Below are positions 1 through 9,600 of a stretch of 64,000 bases of DNA, piece after piece. Every line of letters begins with the position of its first letter. Within the stretch, counting starts at the first letter, position 1. This stretch comes from Sphingomonadales bacterium (GTDB lineage: Bacteria; Bacteroidota; Bacteroidia; UBA7662): contig VHAX01000008.1 in NCBI GenBank assembly GCA_016872215.1, positions 1 through 64,000 on the forward strand. The letters run 5' to 3'. Position numbers and translations under genes: made by a program. A model generated the notes under the pieces. It was not told the origin of the DNA and did not search any database. It saw nothing but the letters and a program-made list of their open reading frames with translations.

Positions 1-35
1 AAAACAACCAAACACAAAACAAGTATTAAACCCAC

Positions 36-64
36 TTAAAGCCCTGAAAAAAGGGCTTTTTTAT
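36..64. terminator. Rho-independent terminator-like hairpin
   Basis: The stem AAAGCCC (38-44) pairs with GGGCTTT (53-59) around an A-rich loop. A run of T follows on the + strand and a run of A precedes it, so it could stop transcription in either direction. The gene it would serve on the left lies outside the window. Confidence 0.65.
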
Positions 65-183
65 TAGTACAAAGTTATTATTTGTTTTGTGATGCTATAC
101 GTTTATTCGGTACAAATTTGTACCTTTCTTGTACTGAAGCCCTCCCCAAATCAGCTTAATACAAAAGTAGTAAATTTATTTAG

Positions 184-320
184 GGCTTCAGAGTAAAAAG
201 CTAAACTAGCTTATGTCTGATGAAAAAACTGAAAAATGGTTACAACAAGAAGAGAATTTGTCCGACAGCTCAATTCCCATCCAGCAATTGTTATAAGGAG
301 GCTTCAGCATAAAAAGCTAA
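184..320. repeat. Degenerate copies of the fkbM 3' end in the adjacent gap
   Basis: The first 390 bases hold no convincing gene. They contain a 21-base direct repeat at 184-204 and 300-320 (19 of 21 identical, core GGCTTCAG..TAAAAAGCTAA). The GGCTTCAG part also occurs at 395-402, inside the last codons of the methyltransferase gene. Read on the minus strand, the gene ends with codons for L-K-P-stop (CTGAAGCCGTAA), and the copy at 180-191 reads CTGAAGCCCTAA, again L-K-P-stop. An inverted TGAAGCCCT lies at 134-142. This belongs to the series of gene-edge copies listed elsewhere in the window. Confidence 0.5.
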
Positions 321-390
321 TCCCAATTGTCTTTTAGATCCTCACTAATTAAGTGACATTCAGCAATTTTAGGCGATATGGATCGGGTGG

Positions 391-1260
391 TTACGGCTTC
401 AGCGCGGGCAGATGCCGGTCTTGTGCTAATAGGAAATTGTAGGAGTGACTCTTGCCGAGGTACGCTACGGGCTGAAGTCCACGTTCTTCGTCGATGTTGA
501 AATAATGGTAGCCAAGCCCTTTGATCATCTGTTCGATGTCGCGACCAATGGAATCGTCGAGAATTTCGATTAGGATTGCCGGTTTGTAGCGCTCTAGTGC
601 CTTAAAACCAGCCAGAACCTGCGCCTCAAATTTCTCAACATCGACCTTCATCAGGTCGATTCCACTGAGGGTGCCATCGGTCAGCAGGCTGTCTATAGAC
701 CGAACGGCCACTTTGTACTCGTTTTGCGGGCGTTGTTTACCATGCGGATCGGCCACCAATGATGCTTCGTAGTGATTGTCGAGGTTATCGTAGAGCGTTG
801 CCTCCCCATCTGCCGGTCCCAATGCTATCGGAAACAGGCGAATGGGGTCGCCGTTCAGTGCATTGTTAAGTTGCAGTTGCAGGAGTACGCCCGGCACTGG
901 TTCGAATGCACAGATGTCGGCCCGGGGTTTCACCGCATACGCCAGAAGGCTGTAAATGCCGGTATTGGCCCCCACATCGAGGATGTAGTTCGATTGACTG
1001 CAGAGCGCCATCCATACAGAAGCACTCACGCGTTCCCAGCCCTTCTCTATTCCACCCCAATAGAGGAGGGTTTCTATATAGTGCCCATTGTTTTGCATGT
1101 AAAAATGCTGACCTGTATCCACCCTAATGCGCATACTTCCGTTCACAAACAGATGTCGGTAGATGCTTTTGGGCAGCAGTTGGCTCCTGCGAAGGGGTTC
1201 AAACAACCAGCGTTTGGCCGGAATGGCCGAATAGAGGACGCGCAGCAGGGAATTTTTCAT
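391..1260 (-). CDS. FkbM family SAM-dependent methyltransferase
   Basis: A 289-residue protein with the FkbM methyltransferase fold. The SAM-binding motif I, ILDVGANTGIYSLL, lies near residue 93, and an acidic motif followed by IDLMKVDVEKFEAQVLAG near residue 200 is typical of the family. FkbM-type enzymes make O-methyl groups on sugars or small molecules; the substrate cannot be told here. There is no signal peptide, so it is probably cytoplasmic. The ATG start gives a full-length family member. It is transcribed away from the recDCB operon across a 186-base gap that carries a 23-base direct repeat. No biosynthetic partner genes are visible, but the window starts just downstream of it. Confidence 0.85.
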   Translation of the reverse strand: MKNSLLRVLYSAIPAKRWLFEPLRRSQLLPKSIYRHLFVNGSMRIRVDTGQHFYMQNNGHYIETLLYWGGIEKGWERVSASVWMALCSQSNYILDVGANTGIYSLLAYAVKPRADICAFEPVPGVLLQLQLNNALNGDPIRLFPIALGPADGEATLYDNLDNHYEASLVADPHGKQRPQNEYKVAVRSIDSLLTDGTLSGIDLMKVDVEKFEAQVLAGFKALERYKPAILIEILDDSIGRDIEQMIKGLGYHYFNIDEERGLQPVAYLGKSHSYNFLLAQDRHLPALKP

Positions 1261-1295
1261 GCGGGCTGTAAATATGCGGGTTTTTTCAGATTTCG

Positions 1296-1393
1296 ATTTA
1301 GTGTGACATATGATGACACCTTTGCTTTATAGTATTGCAGTGGTCTTGTTCTTCTTTTCTTTTTACTCGAATTTAGTGTGACATAAGATGACA
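1296..1393. promoter_or_regulatory. Direct repeat with TGACA(T) half-sites between fkbM and recD
   Basis: The divergent intergenic region carries a 23-base direct repeat, ATTTAGTGTGACATAtGATGACA at 1296-1318 and again at 1371-1393 (22 of 23 identical, 75 bases apart). Each copy contains two TGACA elements whose starts are 10 bases apart, one helical turn. One copy sits 36-58 bases before the methyltransferase start and the other 54-76 bases before the recD start. The layout could suit a dimeric regulator binding at two sites, but it could equally be another local duplication of the kind seen at other gene edges here. Confidence 0.4.
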
Positions 1394-1446
1394 TAAAGTA
1401 TTTCTAGTTTTGTTGTACATTGATTTTTTTCTTTAAACCTTTGATT

Positions 1447-3258
1447 ATGTCCCGGGCACCCTCCGATTTGTCGCGCCAATTTGCAGATTTTTTTCCGGAT
1501 CCTGCGGTTCGGGGTCTGGCTACATCCTTGATGGATCGGATTCTCGATGGACATATATGCGTGCCTTGTTCAGATTTAGGGGCAGTCAGTGACAGTGCGT
1601 CGGACCAGTTTAGGTTGGATGGAGACGCGGTAAAATGGGTATCGGTCGGTGATGAGGCGCTGAACAGGCCCTTTGTGCTGTACAACGAAATGTTGTATAT
1701 GCAACGGTATTTTCGTTATGAGACAGATATCGTGGAGCGAATCCGTGCGCGCGTGGAACAAACCCACTTGAAATGGAGCGTGCGCACAGATGACCTAAAG
1801 ACTTTGTTGGCAGCGGGATATGCGCCGGCTTATGGGGCGCGTGCAGGAGAAGATTGGCGTCAGGAACAGACCGATTGGCAAACCGCTGCGGTGGTCAGAG
1901 CCCTATGCAGCGATTTTGGAATTATCACGGGTGGGCCAGGAACGGGCAAAACAACCACCCTCGTACGGTTGCTGGAAGGGGTATATCGCCTTAACCCACA
2001 GGCTCGGGTAGCTTTATCCGCCCCCACCGGAAAGGCGTCGATGCGGATGCTGGAGTCGATCCGCCAGCAATCGTCACATCTCCCGGAAAACCTGCAGCAA
2101 TGGTTGAATCAGTTAAAGCCGTTTACCCTGCACCGACTACTGGGTTACGTGCCCCATTCCATATATTTTAAGCATAATCGGGATCGGCACCTGCCCTTCG
2201 ATTGGGTGGTGGTGGATGAGGCATCGATGGTGGATGTTCCGATGTTTGCCAAATTGATGGAGGCCTGCGGGCCAGAAACGCGGTTGTTGTTGCTAGGTGA
2301 CAAAGACCAGCTGGCTTCTGTGGAATCGGGTAGCCTCTTGGGGGATTTGTGTGCTTCGGCAGACGAATTGAATCGTTTTTCCAAGGCCGAGCGCGAACTC
2401 ATCAACTCTTTTGTGCCGCGGCCTTTCCAGCAACTCGGGGCAGAAGCGGAGGCAGCTGACTTACCTCCTATGGGTCGGTGCATCACCGAACTGCGCTATA
2501 GTCACCGCTTCGACACAGCCGGTGGAGTAGGGCGTTTGGCACGTGTAGTTCTGGCCGGACAAGCAGATGAGGCGGTGCAATTGCTCCGCGATCCGACCGA
2601 AAGAAAAGAATTGTTTTGGTACCCCGATAGCGGCTCAGTTTTCTGGGAAACTGTACTTGAGGATGTTCTTCAGGCATATCAGGCTTATGTGGAGGAAGAG
2701 GATGTAGCCAAAGCGCTCGAATGGTTTAAGGGATACCGTGTACTCACGCCCGTTAGGGAGGGGCAGCAGGGACTCTATGCACTGAACCTGAAGATTGAGG
2801 AGGGCATGCGGAGGCGGTATGCGGATCGGGTCGGACAACGAGAAGTGTATTATCGAAATCGACCTCTGCTGGTGACCCGCAACGACTACGCCCTTGGCCT
2901 GTTCAATGGAGACGTGGGACTGGTGCGCCCCGATCCGACCCACAACGGACAATTGCGGGTATGGTTTGAAAGCGGTGAAGAAGGGGGAGGGTTGCGCTCA
3001 TTCCATCCCTCGGCCATCAACGCGTGCGAAACGGCTTATGCCATGACCATACATAAGAGTCAGGGCTCCGAATTCGACCGTGTACTGGTGGTATTGCCCG
3101 AACGGGAAGAGAACAAACTGCTCACCCGTGAATTGATTTACACCGGCATCACCCGTGCCCGTAGGCAGGTGGTGATGTGGGGAACCGAATCGGTGCTCCG
3201 GGCCGGGATGGAACGCAGAATTCAACGCATATCCGGACTTGCAGAACGACTGAAGTAA
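1447..3258 (+). CDS. recD: RecBCD subunit RecD (exodeoxyribonuclease V alpha chain)
   Basis: A 603-residue superfamily 1B helicase, close to the ~608 residues of E. coli RecD. Walker A (GGPGTGKTTT) lies at about residues 162-171, followed by the helicase motif DEASMVD and, near the C-terminus, AMTIHKSQGSEFD and a TGITRAR motif. RecD is the 5'-3' motor of RecBCD, which processes double-strand breaks and degrades foreign linear DNA. The reading frame opens at a TTG at 1420, but the ATG at 1447 gives the natural N-terminus. It is first in a recD-recC-recB operon, with recC starting 22 bases after its stop. The gene order differs from E. coli (recC-ptrA-recB-recD). Confidence 0.92.
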   Translation: MSRAPSDLSRQFADFFPDPAVRGLATSLMDRILDGHICVPCSDLGAVSDSASDQFRLDGDAVKWVSVGDEALNRPFVLYNEMLYMQRYFRYETDIVERIRARVEQTHLKWSVRTDDLKTLLAAGYAPAYGARAGEDWRQEQTDWQTAAVVRALCSDFGIITGGPGTGKTTTLVRLLEGVYRLNPQARVALSAPTGKASMRMLESIRQQSSHLPENLQQWLNQLKPFTLHRLLGYVPHSIYFKHNRDRHLPFDWVVVDEASMVDVPMFAKLMEACGPETRLLLLGDKDQLASVESGSLLGDLCASADELNRFSKAERELINSFVPRPFQQLGAEAEAADLPPMGRCITELRYSHRFDTAGGVGRLARVVLAGQADEAVQLLRDPTERKELFWYPDSGSVFWETVLEDVLQAYQAYVEEEDVAKALEWFKGYRVLTPVREGQQGLYALNLKIEEGMRRRYADRVGQREVYYRNRPLLVTRNDYALGLFNGDVGLVRPDPTHNGQLRVWFESGEEGGGLRSFHPSAINACETAYAMTIHKSQGSEFDRVLVVLPEREENKLLTRELIYTGITRARRQVVMWGTESVLRAGMERRIQRISGLAERLK

Positions 3259-3280
3259 ACCTTAATAGCAAACCAAAAAC

Positions 3281-6200
3281 ATGGCACTAGAGCTGTATGC
3301 ATCCTCCGCGCTTGAGAAATTATCTGATCGATTGGTGGTCGACCTCGACAGCGAGGGGGGTGGGGTGTTCGACCCGCGATGGATCATCACCCAAACCGAT
3401 GGAATGGACGGTTGGTTGCACGAGCGTCTGGCACGCGCTCGCGGGGTCTCCCTCAACGATTGTTTTTTGCGAACCAACGACGTATTGGTTGAAATATACC
3501 GACTGTTGTGTCCGGCCGCACCCCTTGCTCTGGAACGCGATACCTTGGTTTGGGTGGTGTTTTCAGCGCTCTCAGACGCTGAATTCCAGTTTGAACATCC
3601 TGGAATCGCCAGCTATTACAGCGACAGTGAGACCCGCCGTATGTCACTGGCTATGGAAATGGCCGATCAGTTCGATCAATACCAGATCTACCGGCATACG
3701 ACGGTTCAAAAATGGAACCGCGATGCAAGGGGGACTGACTGGCAGGCCGCTTTGTGGGCAAGGGTGCAGTTTCGACTCGGAAATAGCTTTGCCGATCGTA
3801 CCCGGATGGCCCAGGCGGTGTTGACGGCCCTTGAATCGGAAGCAGGGCAGACACAGGTGCAGCAGAAATTTCAGGCGATGAACTTTTTTGGTCTGGCTAT
3901 TGTCACCCCCTTCTACCTCGAGTTGTTTTATCGGCTCTCTTTGTTCATACCTGTTCGTTTCTACCTCCTGAATCCGGCCCCCAATCGGTTTTGGATGGAT
4001 TCACCTGTGAACCGGAAAATGTCAGAATGGATTGGCAGAAGTTATGATCCGGCGGGTGACGAGGATTCGTCGGTGAACCCACTCCTGCAGAGTTGGGGAC
4101 GCATTCTGCGCGAGAGTTTTAGTTTGTTGACCGAACGCGATGAATACGTCAACCTATATGAGAGTCTCGACGTGGACACGTCCGAGCAAGATCAGGGAGA
4201 GGGCCAAAGTCTTTTGCAACGGGTACAGAACGAAATTCGATTGAATAAGACCGAATCGGAACGTTCGGAAATTTCAGGATTGCCCGAGGGCGACGAATCC
4301 CTTCAATTTATTGGATGCTACACTCCGGCACGGGAGGTTGAGGTGCTCTACAACCGCTTGCTGGAGGTCTTTGCGGGCGATCAAACCCTTGGTGCACGCG
4401 ATGTGGTGGTCATGACACCTGATATAGATGTATATGCACCCTTCATTCGTGCTGTATTTGAGTCGGGCCCGGTAAAAATCCCTTACTCCATAGCCGATGA
4501 ATCAATCGACCGCGGAAACACCCTGTTCACCGACATCCGGGGTATTTTATCGATCGACCCAAACACATTCAAAGCCGAAGAGGTGTTGTCGCTGCTCGAT
4601 TCGCCCCGGGTTCGGGCGCGATTTGGGATACAGGACATGAAGGAAGTACGCCGTGCGGTTCGGGAGGCTGCAATCTACTATGGTATGGAGCCGGATCCCA
4701 AAACGGCCGTGGAGATGGAGGCAGACGATACTGAGCGTTGGATGGTGGGTTGGGATTACGGCCTGCAGAAGATGATCTATGGTTTGTGTATGTCGGGCGG
4801 GGTGGACTTCGAAATCGATGGTCGGGTGGTTCTGCCCCTCGACACGGCTGAGGGTGCCGATATGGCCGACCGCATCCGGCTGGCCCATTTTGTGCGCACC
4901 CTCAAAAAGAGAGTAGCGGCCCGCAAACAGCCCCGTAGTTTGTCGGCCTGGGCCGACTATCTATACGACTGTGTGCGCGAGCTGGTGTTGGCCGAGGAGG
5001 AAGACGATGACGACTACCGTCGGTTTCTGAGGCTGCAAGACAATCTGCTGCACCTGGATTTGTTGCGCCGGGAGCTGTTTTCCCAAGATGACGAGTCACG
5101 AGAGGAGCCAATAGGTTTTACGACCTTCCGGCAAGTCTTTTTGGTCCGCCTATCGCTCGAACAGCGGAGCAGCCTCTACACCGACAAAGGAATCTGCTTC
5201 TGCTCGATGGTGCCCATGCGCAGTGTACCATTTCGGTTCATTGCACTTTTGGGCATGGACTTCGACCGCTTTCCGAGGCAGGACAGTACCGTTAGTTTCA
5301 GCCTGCTCGGTGGCGAACGACATCAGGCGGGTGACCGCAACCTGCGTGAAAACGACAAGCACCTCTTTCTGGAGACCATATTGGCAGCGCGCGACATCCT
5401 CTATATCAGCTATTTAGCCCGCGACGCCCAACGGGGTTCGGAGATTCCCCCCTCATTCCTTGTGGATGAGCTCATCAGCTACATCTCCACCAAATGCACC
5501 AATCCCATTACTTACCGCCAAAAAGCGGTGTGCATCCACCCCTTGCACGTTTTCAGTAGGGCCTACAATCATCCGGACTCGGTTCTTCCCCCCAATTATC
5601 TGACCCGGTTGTGGTGCAGCCCGCAAAGTCAGCCCTCGATCGTGGGGGCAGGAAGGGAAGTTGTTCAAGTTATCGATTCGCTGAATCTGGATCGGTTGTG
5701 TAGCTTCTTCCAGCATCCGGTGCGCGACTATTTCAACCATCAGCAAGGGATCTACTTCCGTGATGAGGAGGAGCGCCTGCGCGAACATGAATGGTTCGAC
5801 TTCGATAATCTGCAGAAATACATGATTCAGGCCGAATTCATCCACGCCGGTTTGTCGGCGGAGGAGGTTCGATCGCAATGGATCGACCGCCGTAAGCGGA
5901 CTGGTCAACTGCCGCTTGCCCATATGGGGCCGGTACTTACCGATTCCTTGTTTGAGAAGGTCCAGCCTATGATCGAAGAGCGGAACCGTCAGTTGGGTGA
6001 CGCAGAAATGCGTATCCTCATCGTGAATTATCAGGTGAATGCAGGTCGGGAGATCGTGGGGCAAATAGAACTGTACGGAAATGACATAGTGCTGGTGGTG
6101 CCTTCGAAAAACATTATGAAGCATGCCATGGGGGAGTGGGTTCGACTGCTCTTGGCCCTGGCTCAAGAGGAATCAGCTGGCGAATGCTGCAATCTGCTGA

Positions 6201-6634
6201 TGATTTATCTGGTCGATACGGTAGCTCAGGTTAAGGTTACGCGCATTATGGGTGATCAGGAGCTCAAGGACTTTGCCCGCATACATCTTCCACTCCTTTT
6301 GAAATATTTTGAAGTTGGGCAGTGCAAACCACTACCATTTTACCTGCCCTTAGCCGAATACAAGCGGAAAAAGCCCGAGAAATTTACCCTCGAAAATTTA
6401 GAGCGATCCTACCACGCCTCTAAAGGTGAGGAGCATCCCGAGTTGCCAATTAGTGATGATGCCTATTGGGAAGCCATTGTGGAGCGGCCAAATGGGGAAG
6501 CGGTGTTGTTTACGGAAGAGGGCCTGCGGGAGGTTAACCAACTCATTGAGGATTTGTCGACCGAGTTCTTCCGGCGTTGGGATATGGTCCATCCCCCAAA
6601 GCCACAAAAAAATGATCAGAAAGCAAAGAAATAA
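3281..6634 (+). CDS. recC: RecBCD subunit RecC (exodeoxyribonuclease V gamma chain)
   Basis: A 1117-residue protein of RecC length (E. coli 1122). The N-terminal part has the RecC-type ITQTDGMDGWL segment and the collapsed helicase domains of the family. The second half includes SMVPMRSVPFRFIALLGMDFDRFPR, shortened here as SMVPMRSVPFRFIALLGMD, characteristic of RecC, where residues scan for Chi in E. coli. RecC is a non-catalytic scaffold and Chi sensor. It lies between recD and recB, and its stop codon TAA overlaps the recB ATG by one base, which indicates translational coupling. Whether a Chi-like octamer is used by this host cannot be judged from the window. Confidence 0.92.
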   Translation: MALELYASSALEKLSDRLVVDLDSEGGGVFDPRWIITQTDGMDGWLHERLARARGVSLNDCFLRTNDVLVEIYRLLCPAAPLALERDTLVWVVFSALSDAEFQFEHPGIASYYSDSETRRMSLAMEMADQFDQYQIYRHTTVQKWNRDARGTDWQAALWARVQFRLGNSFADRTRMAQAVLTALESEAGQTQVQQKFQAMNFFGLAIVTPFYLELFYRLSLFIPVRFYLLNPAPNRFWMDSPVNRKMSEWIGRSYDPAGDEDSSVNPLLQSWGRILRESFSLLTERDEYVNLYESLDVDTSEQDQGEGQSLLQRVQNEIRLNKTESERSEISGLPEGDESLQFIGCYTPAREVEVLYNRLLEVFAGDQTLGARDVVVMTPDIDVYAPFIRAVFESGPVKIPYSIADESIDRGNTLFTDIRGILSIDPNTFKAEEVLSLLDSPRVRARFGIQDMKEVRRAVREAAIYYGMEPDPKTAVEMEADDTERWMVGWDYGLQKMIYGLCMSGGVDFEIDGRVVLPLDTAEGADMADRIRLAHFVRTLKKRVAARKQPRSLSAWADYLYDCVRELVLAEEEDDDDYRRFLRLQDNLLHLDLLRRELFSQDDESREEPIGFTTFRQVFLVRLSLEQRSSLYTDKGICFCSMVPMRSVPFRFIALLGMDFDRFPRQDSTVSFSLLGGERHQAGDRNLRENDKHLFLETILAARDILYISYLARDAQRGSEIPPSFLVDELISYISTKCTNPITYRQKAVCIHPLHVFSRAYNHPDSVLPPNYLTRLWCSPQSQPSIVGAGREVVQVIDSLNLDRLCSFFQHPVRDYFNHQQGIYFRDEEERLREHEWFDFDNLQKYMIQAEFIHAGLSAEEVRSQWIDRRKRTGQLPLAHMGPVLTDSLFEKVQPMIEERNRQLGDAEMRILIVNYQVNAGREIVGQIELYGNDIVLVVPSKNIMKHAMGEWVRLLLALAQEESAGECCNLLMIYLVDTVAQVKVTRIMGDQELKDFARIHLPLLLKYFEVGQCKPLPFYLPLAEYKRKKPEKFTLENLERSYHASKGEEHPELPISDDAYWEAIVERPNGEAVLFTEEGLREVNQLIEDLSTEFFRRWDMVHPPKPQKNDQKAKK

Positions 6635-9600
6635 TGTTGTATATGAACAAGGATTTAAAGGAGTTTAATGTGTTTGAAGTGCCTCTGGAGGGTACCAATC
6701 TGATTGAAGCCAGCGCGGGTACGGGCAAAACCCATTCTGTGGCATTGCTCGTCCTCCGTATGATTCTCACCAAGCAGATGAGCATAGATCAGATTCTGAT
6801 GGTGACCTTCACCATCGACGCAGCCGCTGAAATGAATATGCGTGTCCGGAATTTTTTGCGCGATGCCGAACGCGTGCTCCGCCATAATGTTCAGGATGTG
6901 GATTCGGGGGTGCAGAAGGTGGTCGATGAGGCTGTGGAACAAGCAAATGGACAGGATTCAGTACTTCTTAAACTCATCAAGGATGCGCTTTTGGATTTCG
7001 ACAAGGCCAGTGTGTATACCATCCATAGGTTTTGTGCCCGCATGCTGGCCGAGTATGCCTTCGAGTCGAGGCAGATGTTCAGAGCCAAAACCGTGGAGCC
7101 CGATGCCTGGAAAATTCTTGTCGACGACGCCTTCCACGATGCATGGCGCCAGAAGGTCACTACACTTCCGGAGGACGTTTTAAAATTCTTGTTCGACGAG
7201 GGCTTCAGTATGAAGCGTGTCCGCGATCTGGTGCAGGGTGGATTGAACGGTCAACAAATCTTAGTTGATGGACAAGTGATTCGCAATTTCAATTCCATTC
7301 CTGAGTGGACGATTTGGTTTCGTGAGCTACTAAAATTTATTCCGACAAACACCAAGAAAGCGAGGCAAGAGTATGTCGATTCCAGTATTTCCAGGGCGGT
7401 GAACAGCCTCTCGTTAATCCTGCACAGGCAGATCGCAACAGAATTGGAAAACCGCAAGCAACAAGACGGCCTGATGACCTTCGACGATATGATTAAGAGT
7501 ATGCGCAATGTCATCTGTTCTGAAAAAAACGGTGGCGAACCCAAACTCACAGAATTGTTGCGCAAGCGTTTTCGTGCCGTATTCATCGATGAGTTTCAGG
7601 ATACCGATCCCTGGCAGTTTGATATTTTCTCCAATGTCTTCGGCGTGTGCGGAACCGGGCATGTGGTGTTCTACATCGGGGATCCCAAGCAGTCGATCTA
7701 TGGTTTCCGAAGGGCCGACCTCAATAATTATTTCTATGCCTCCCGAAGTGTAGAGCACGGGTGGTTCATGCCGAATAACTATAGGTCTACTGAGCGCTAC
7801 ATCTCAGCGATGAATGAATACTTCCAGCCCGCAGGAGAAAAAGGCGCGTTCAATTTGTTTCACAATCAGGAAATGCACTACAAACCGGTGAAAGCTCCCG
7901 CTCAGCCCAAACGGGAGGGCGGCTTGTGCTATGGAGGAAAGGTGGTTGACCCCATTAGGGTTTTGTGGTGCAAGGATGCACCAGACCTTGTGCAGCGCAC
8001 GGTTGCCTTGGTGGCTGAGTTGTTGCGCCGCCCCCAGAGTGAAGAAGAGGGGTATTCGTGGTTTGGCAGTTATGAAAATCAGCGGGTAGAGGCAGGACAA
8101 ATCGGCATATTGGTGCGCACTAATCGGGAAGGCCGTATAATCAAGGAGCGCCTTGCACGTAGGTCTATCCCATCTGTGGTGGTGGGCGATGCCCGCATTT
8201 TGGAATCGGCCGAGGCGTTGGACGTCTATTATGTGCTGCTTGGTGTATGTAGGATGACCCCCGGCGATATTCGTCGCGCCCTCCTCACCGCCCTCGGCGG
8301 CCGCTTTTGGTCGGATCTGGACACACTGGCATTCGATGAGTTGCTCGACGAATTCCGTTCCTACCAGTCGCTCTGGAAAGATCGAGGTGTCTATGCTTGT
8401 CTGCATCAATTTGTGGTTCGAAGTGGTCTGGTTACCGCTTATTTGAATGGGGGACTGGCGTATTCGGAGCGTTCGGTGGCCAATGTATTCCAGTTGATGG
8501 AGGTGCTGCACGAGGCCGAAAATGAGAAGCAGTTGTCGCCCGAGGAACTATTGTTCTGGATGAAGCGGGGCATGGAAGGCGAACGCTCCGAGGAAAACGA
8601 ACACCTGCAGCGCATCGAGAGTGATGAATCGGCGGTCAAAATCGTGACGCTGCACAGCTGCAAGGGGTTGGAGTATGACCTGGTCATCGCCCCCTACTTG
8701 GATTTGGAACCGACCGATAAGTTCAAGATAGCGCGATTCCGTTTAGCGGATTCGGATGGGAGTAGACCAACGGTCGACCAATTCGAATCGGAGGCAGACA
8801 AACCTTCGGACTCGGATTCGGGCTCTGGAACGATCGACTACATCACCGAGAAAGATGCGGTGATAGGCATGAAGATAGGCGATAAGGAACCGTCTGTTCT
8901 GGCTCGGGAACAGAAGCAGGAAGAAAATATGCGGTTGTTGTATGTGGCCATCACCCGGGCCCGTTTTCAGGCCTTTGTATTCACCCGTTCAAAGCCTAAA
9001 GCCAATGTAAATTCATGGGTTACGGCTCAGGGCCATCTTTTGGAAGCGTATAGAGATTCCGGACAGACCGAGAGCTTTCACTATGTGGGTTTCGGTGCGG
9101 AAGTCATTGCGCGTGGAGAGGAAGGAGGAGACAAAGAGAACACCAAAGACGGTTGTCCGTGGTATTATTTCACTCCGCATGCCCCCGAATTCCGATTCAA
9201 CCAACGGGTCGATGCATCAGGAACAAACACTCCACATGCAGGTCTAGTGGTAGAGGCACCTGAGGCACCCCAGATCGATTTGCCCGACCTGAACTGGCGC
9301 AAGTTGAGCTATTCCGGATTGAGCAAAAAGGGCGAATCCCCGTGGCGGGCAAGGCGGGAGGAATCGACTACCCACACCGATTATGATCGGTTCATTTTCC
9401 ATCAACTGCGCAGCGGCACCCAAACGGGTATTATGCTGCACGAATTGTTTGAACGCATCGATTTTGTGGCGCACGAGGAATGGCAACGGTACATTCAGCA
9501 GGCCTTGAAGCGCTATCCCGCCAGCGTGCGCACTTCAGAGGGAGATGGGCATATGCGGATGCAGGAGATGCTGCATATACTCACCAGTACGCCTTTGGGT

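Noticed and set aside
5453-6166. 237-codon open frame antisense to recC
   Set aside because: It is a shadow of recC, whose frame carries a recognised full-length protein; the translation is rich in His, Pro and Arg and matches no family.
7804-8511. 235-codon open frame antisense to recB
   Set aside because: It lies wholly within the recB helicase motifs on the other strand and shows no domain or start context.
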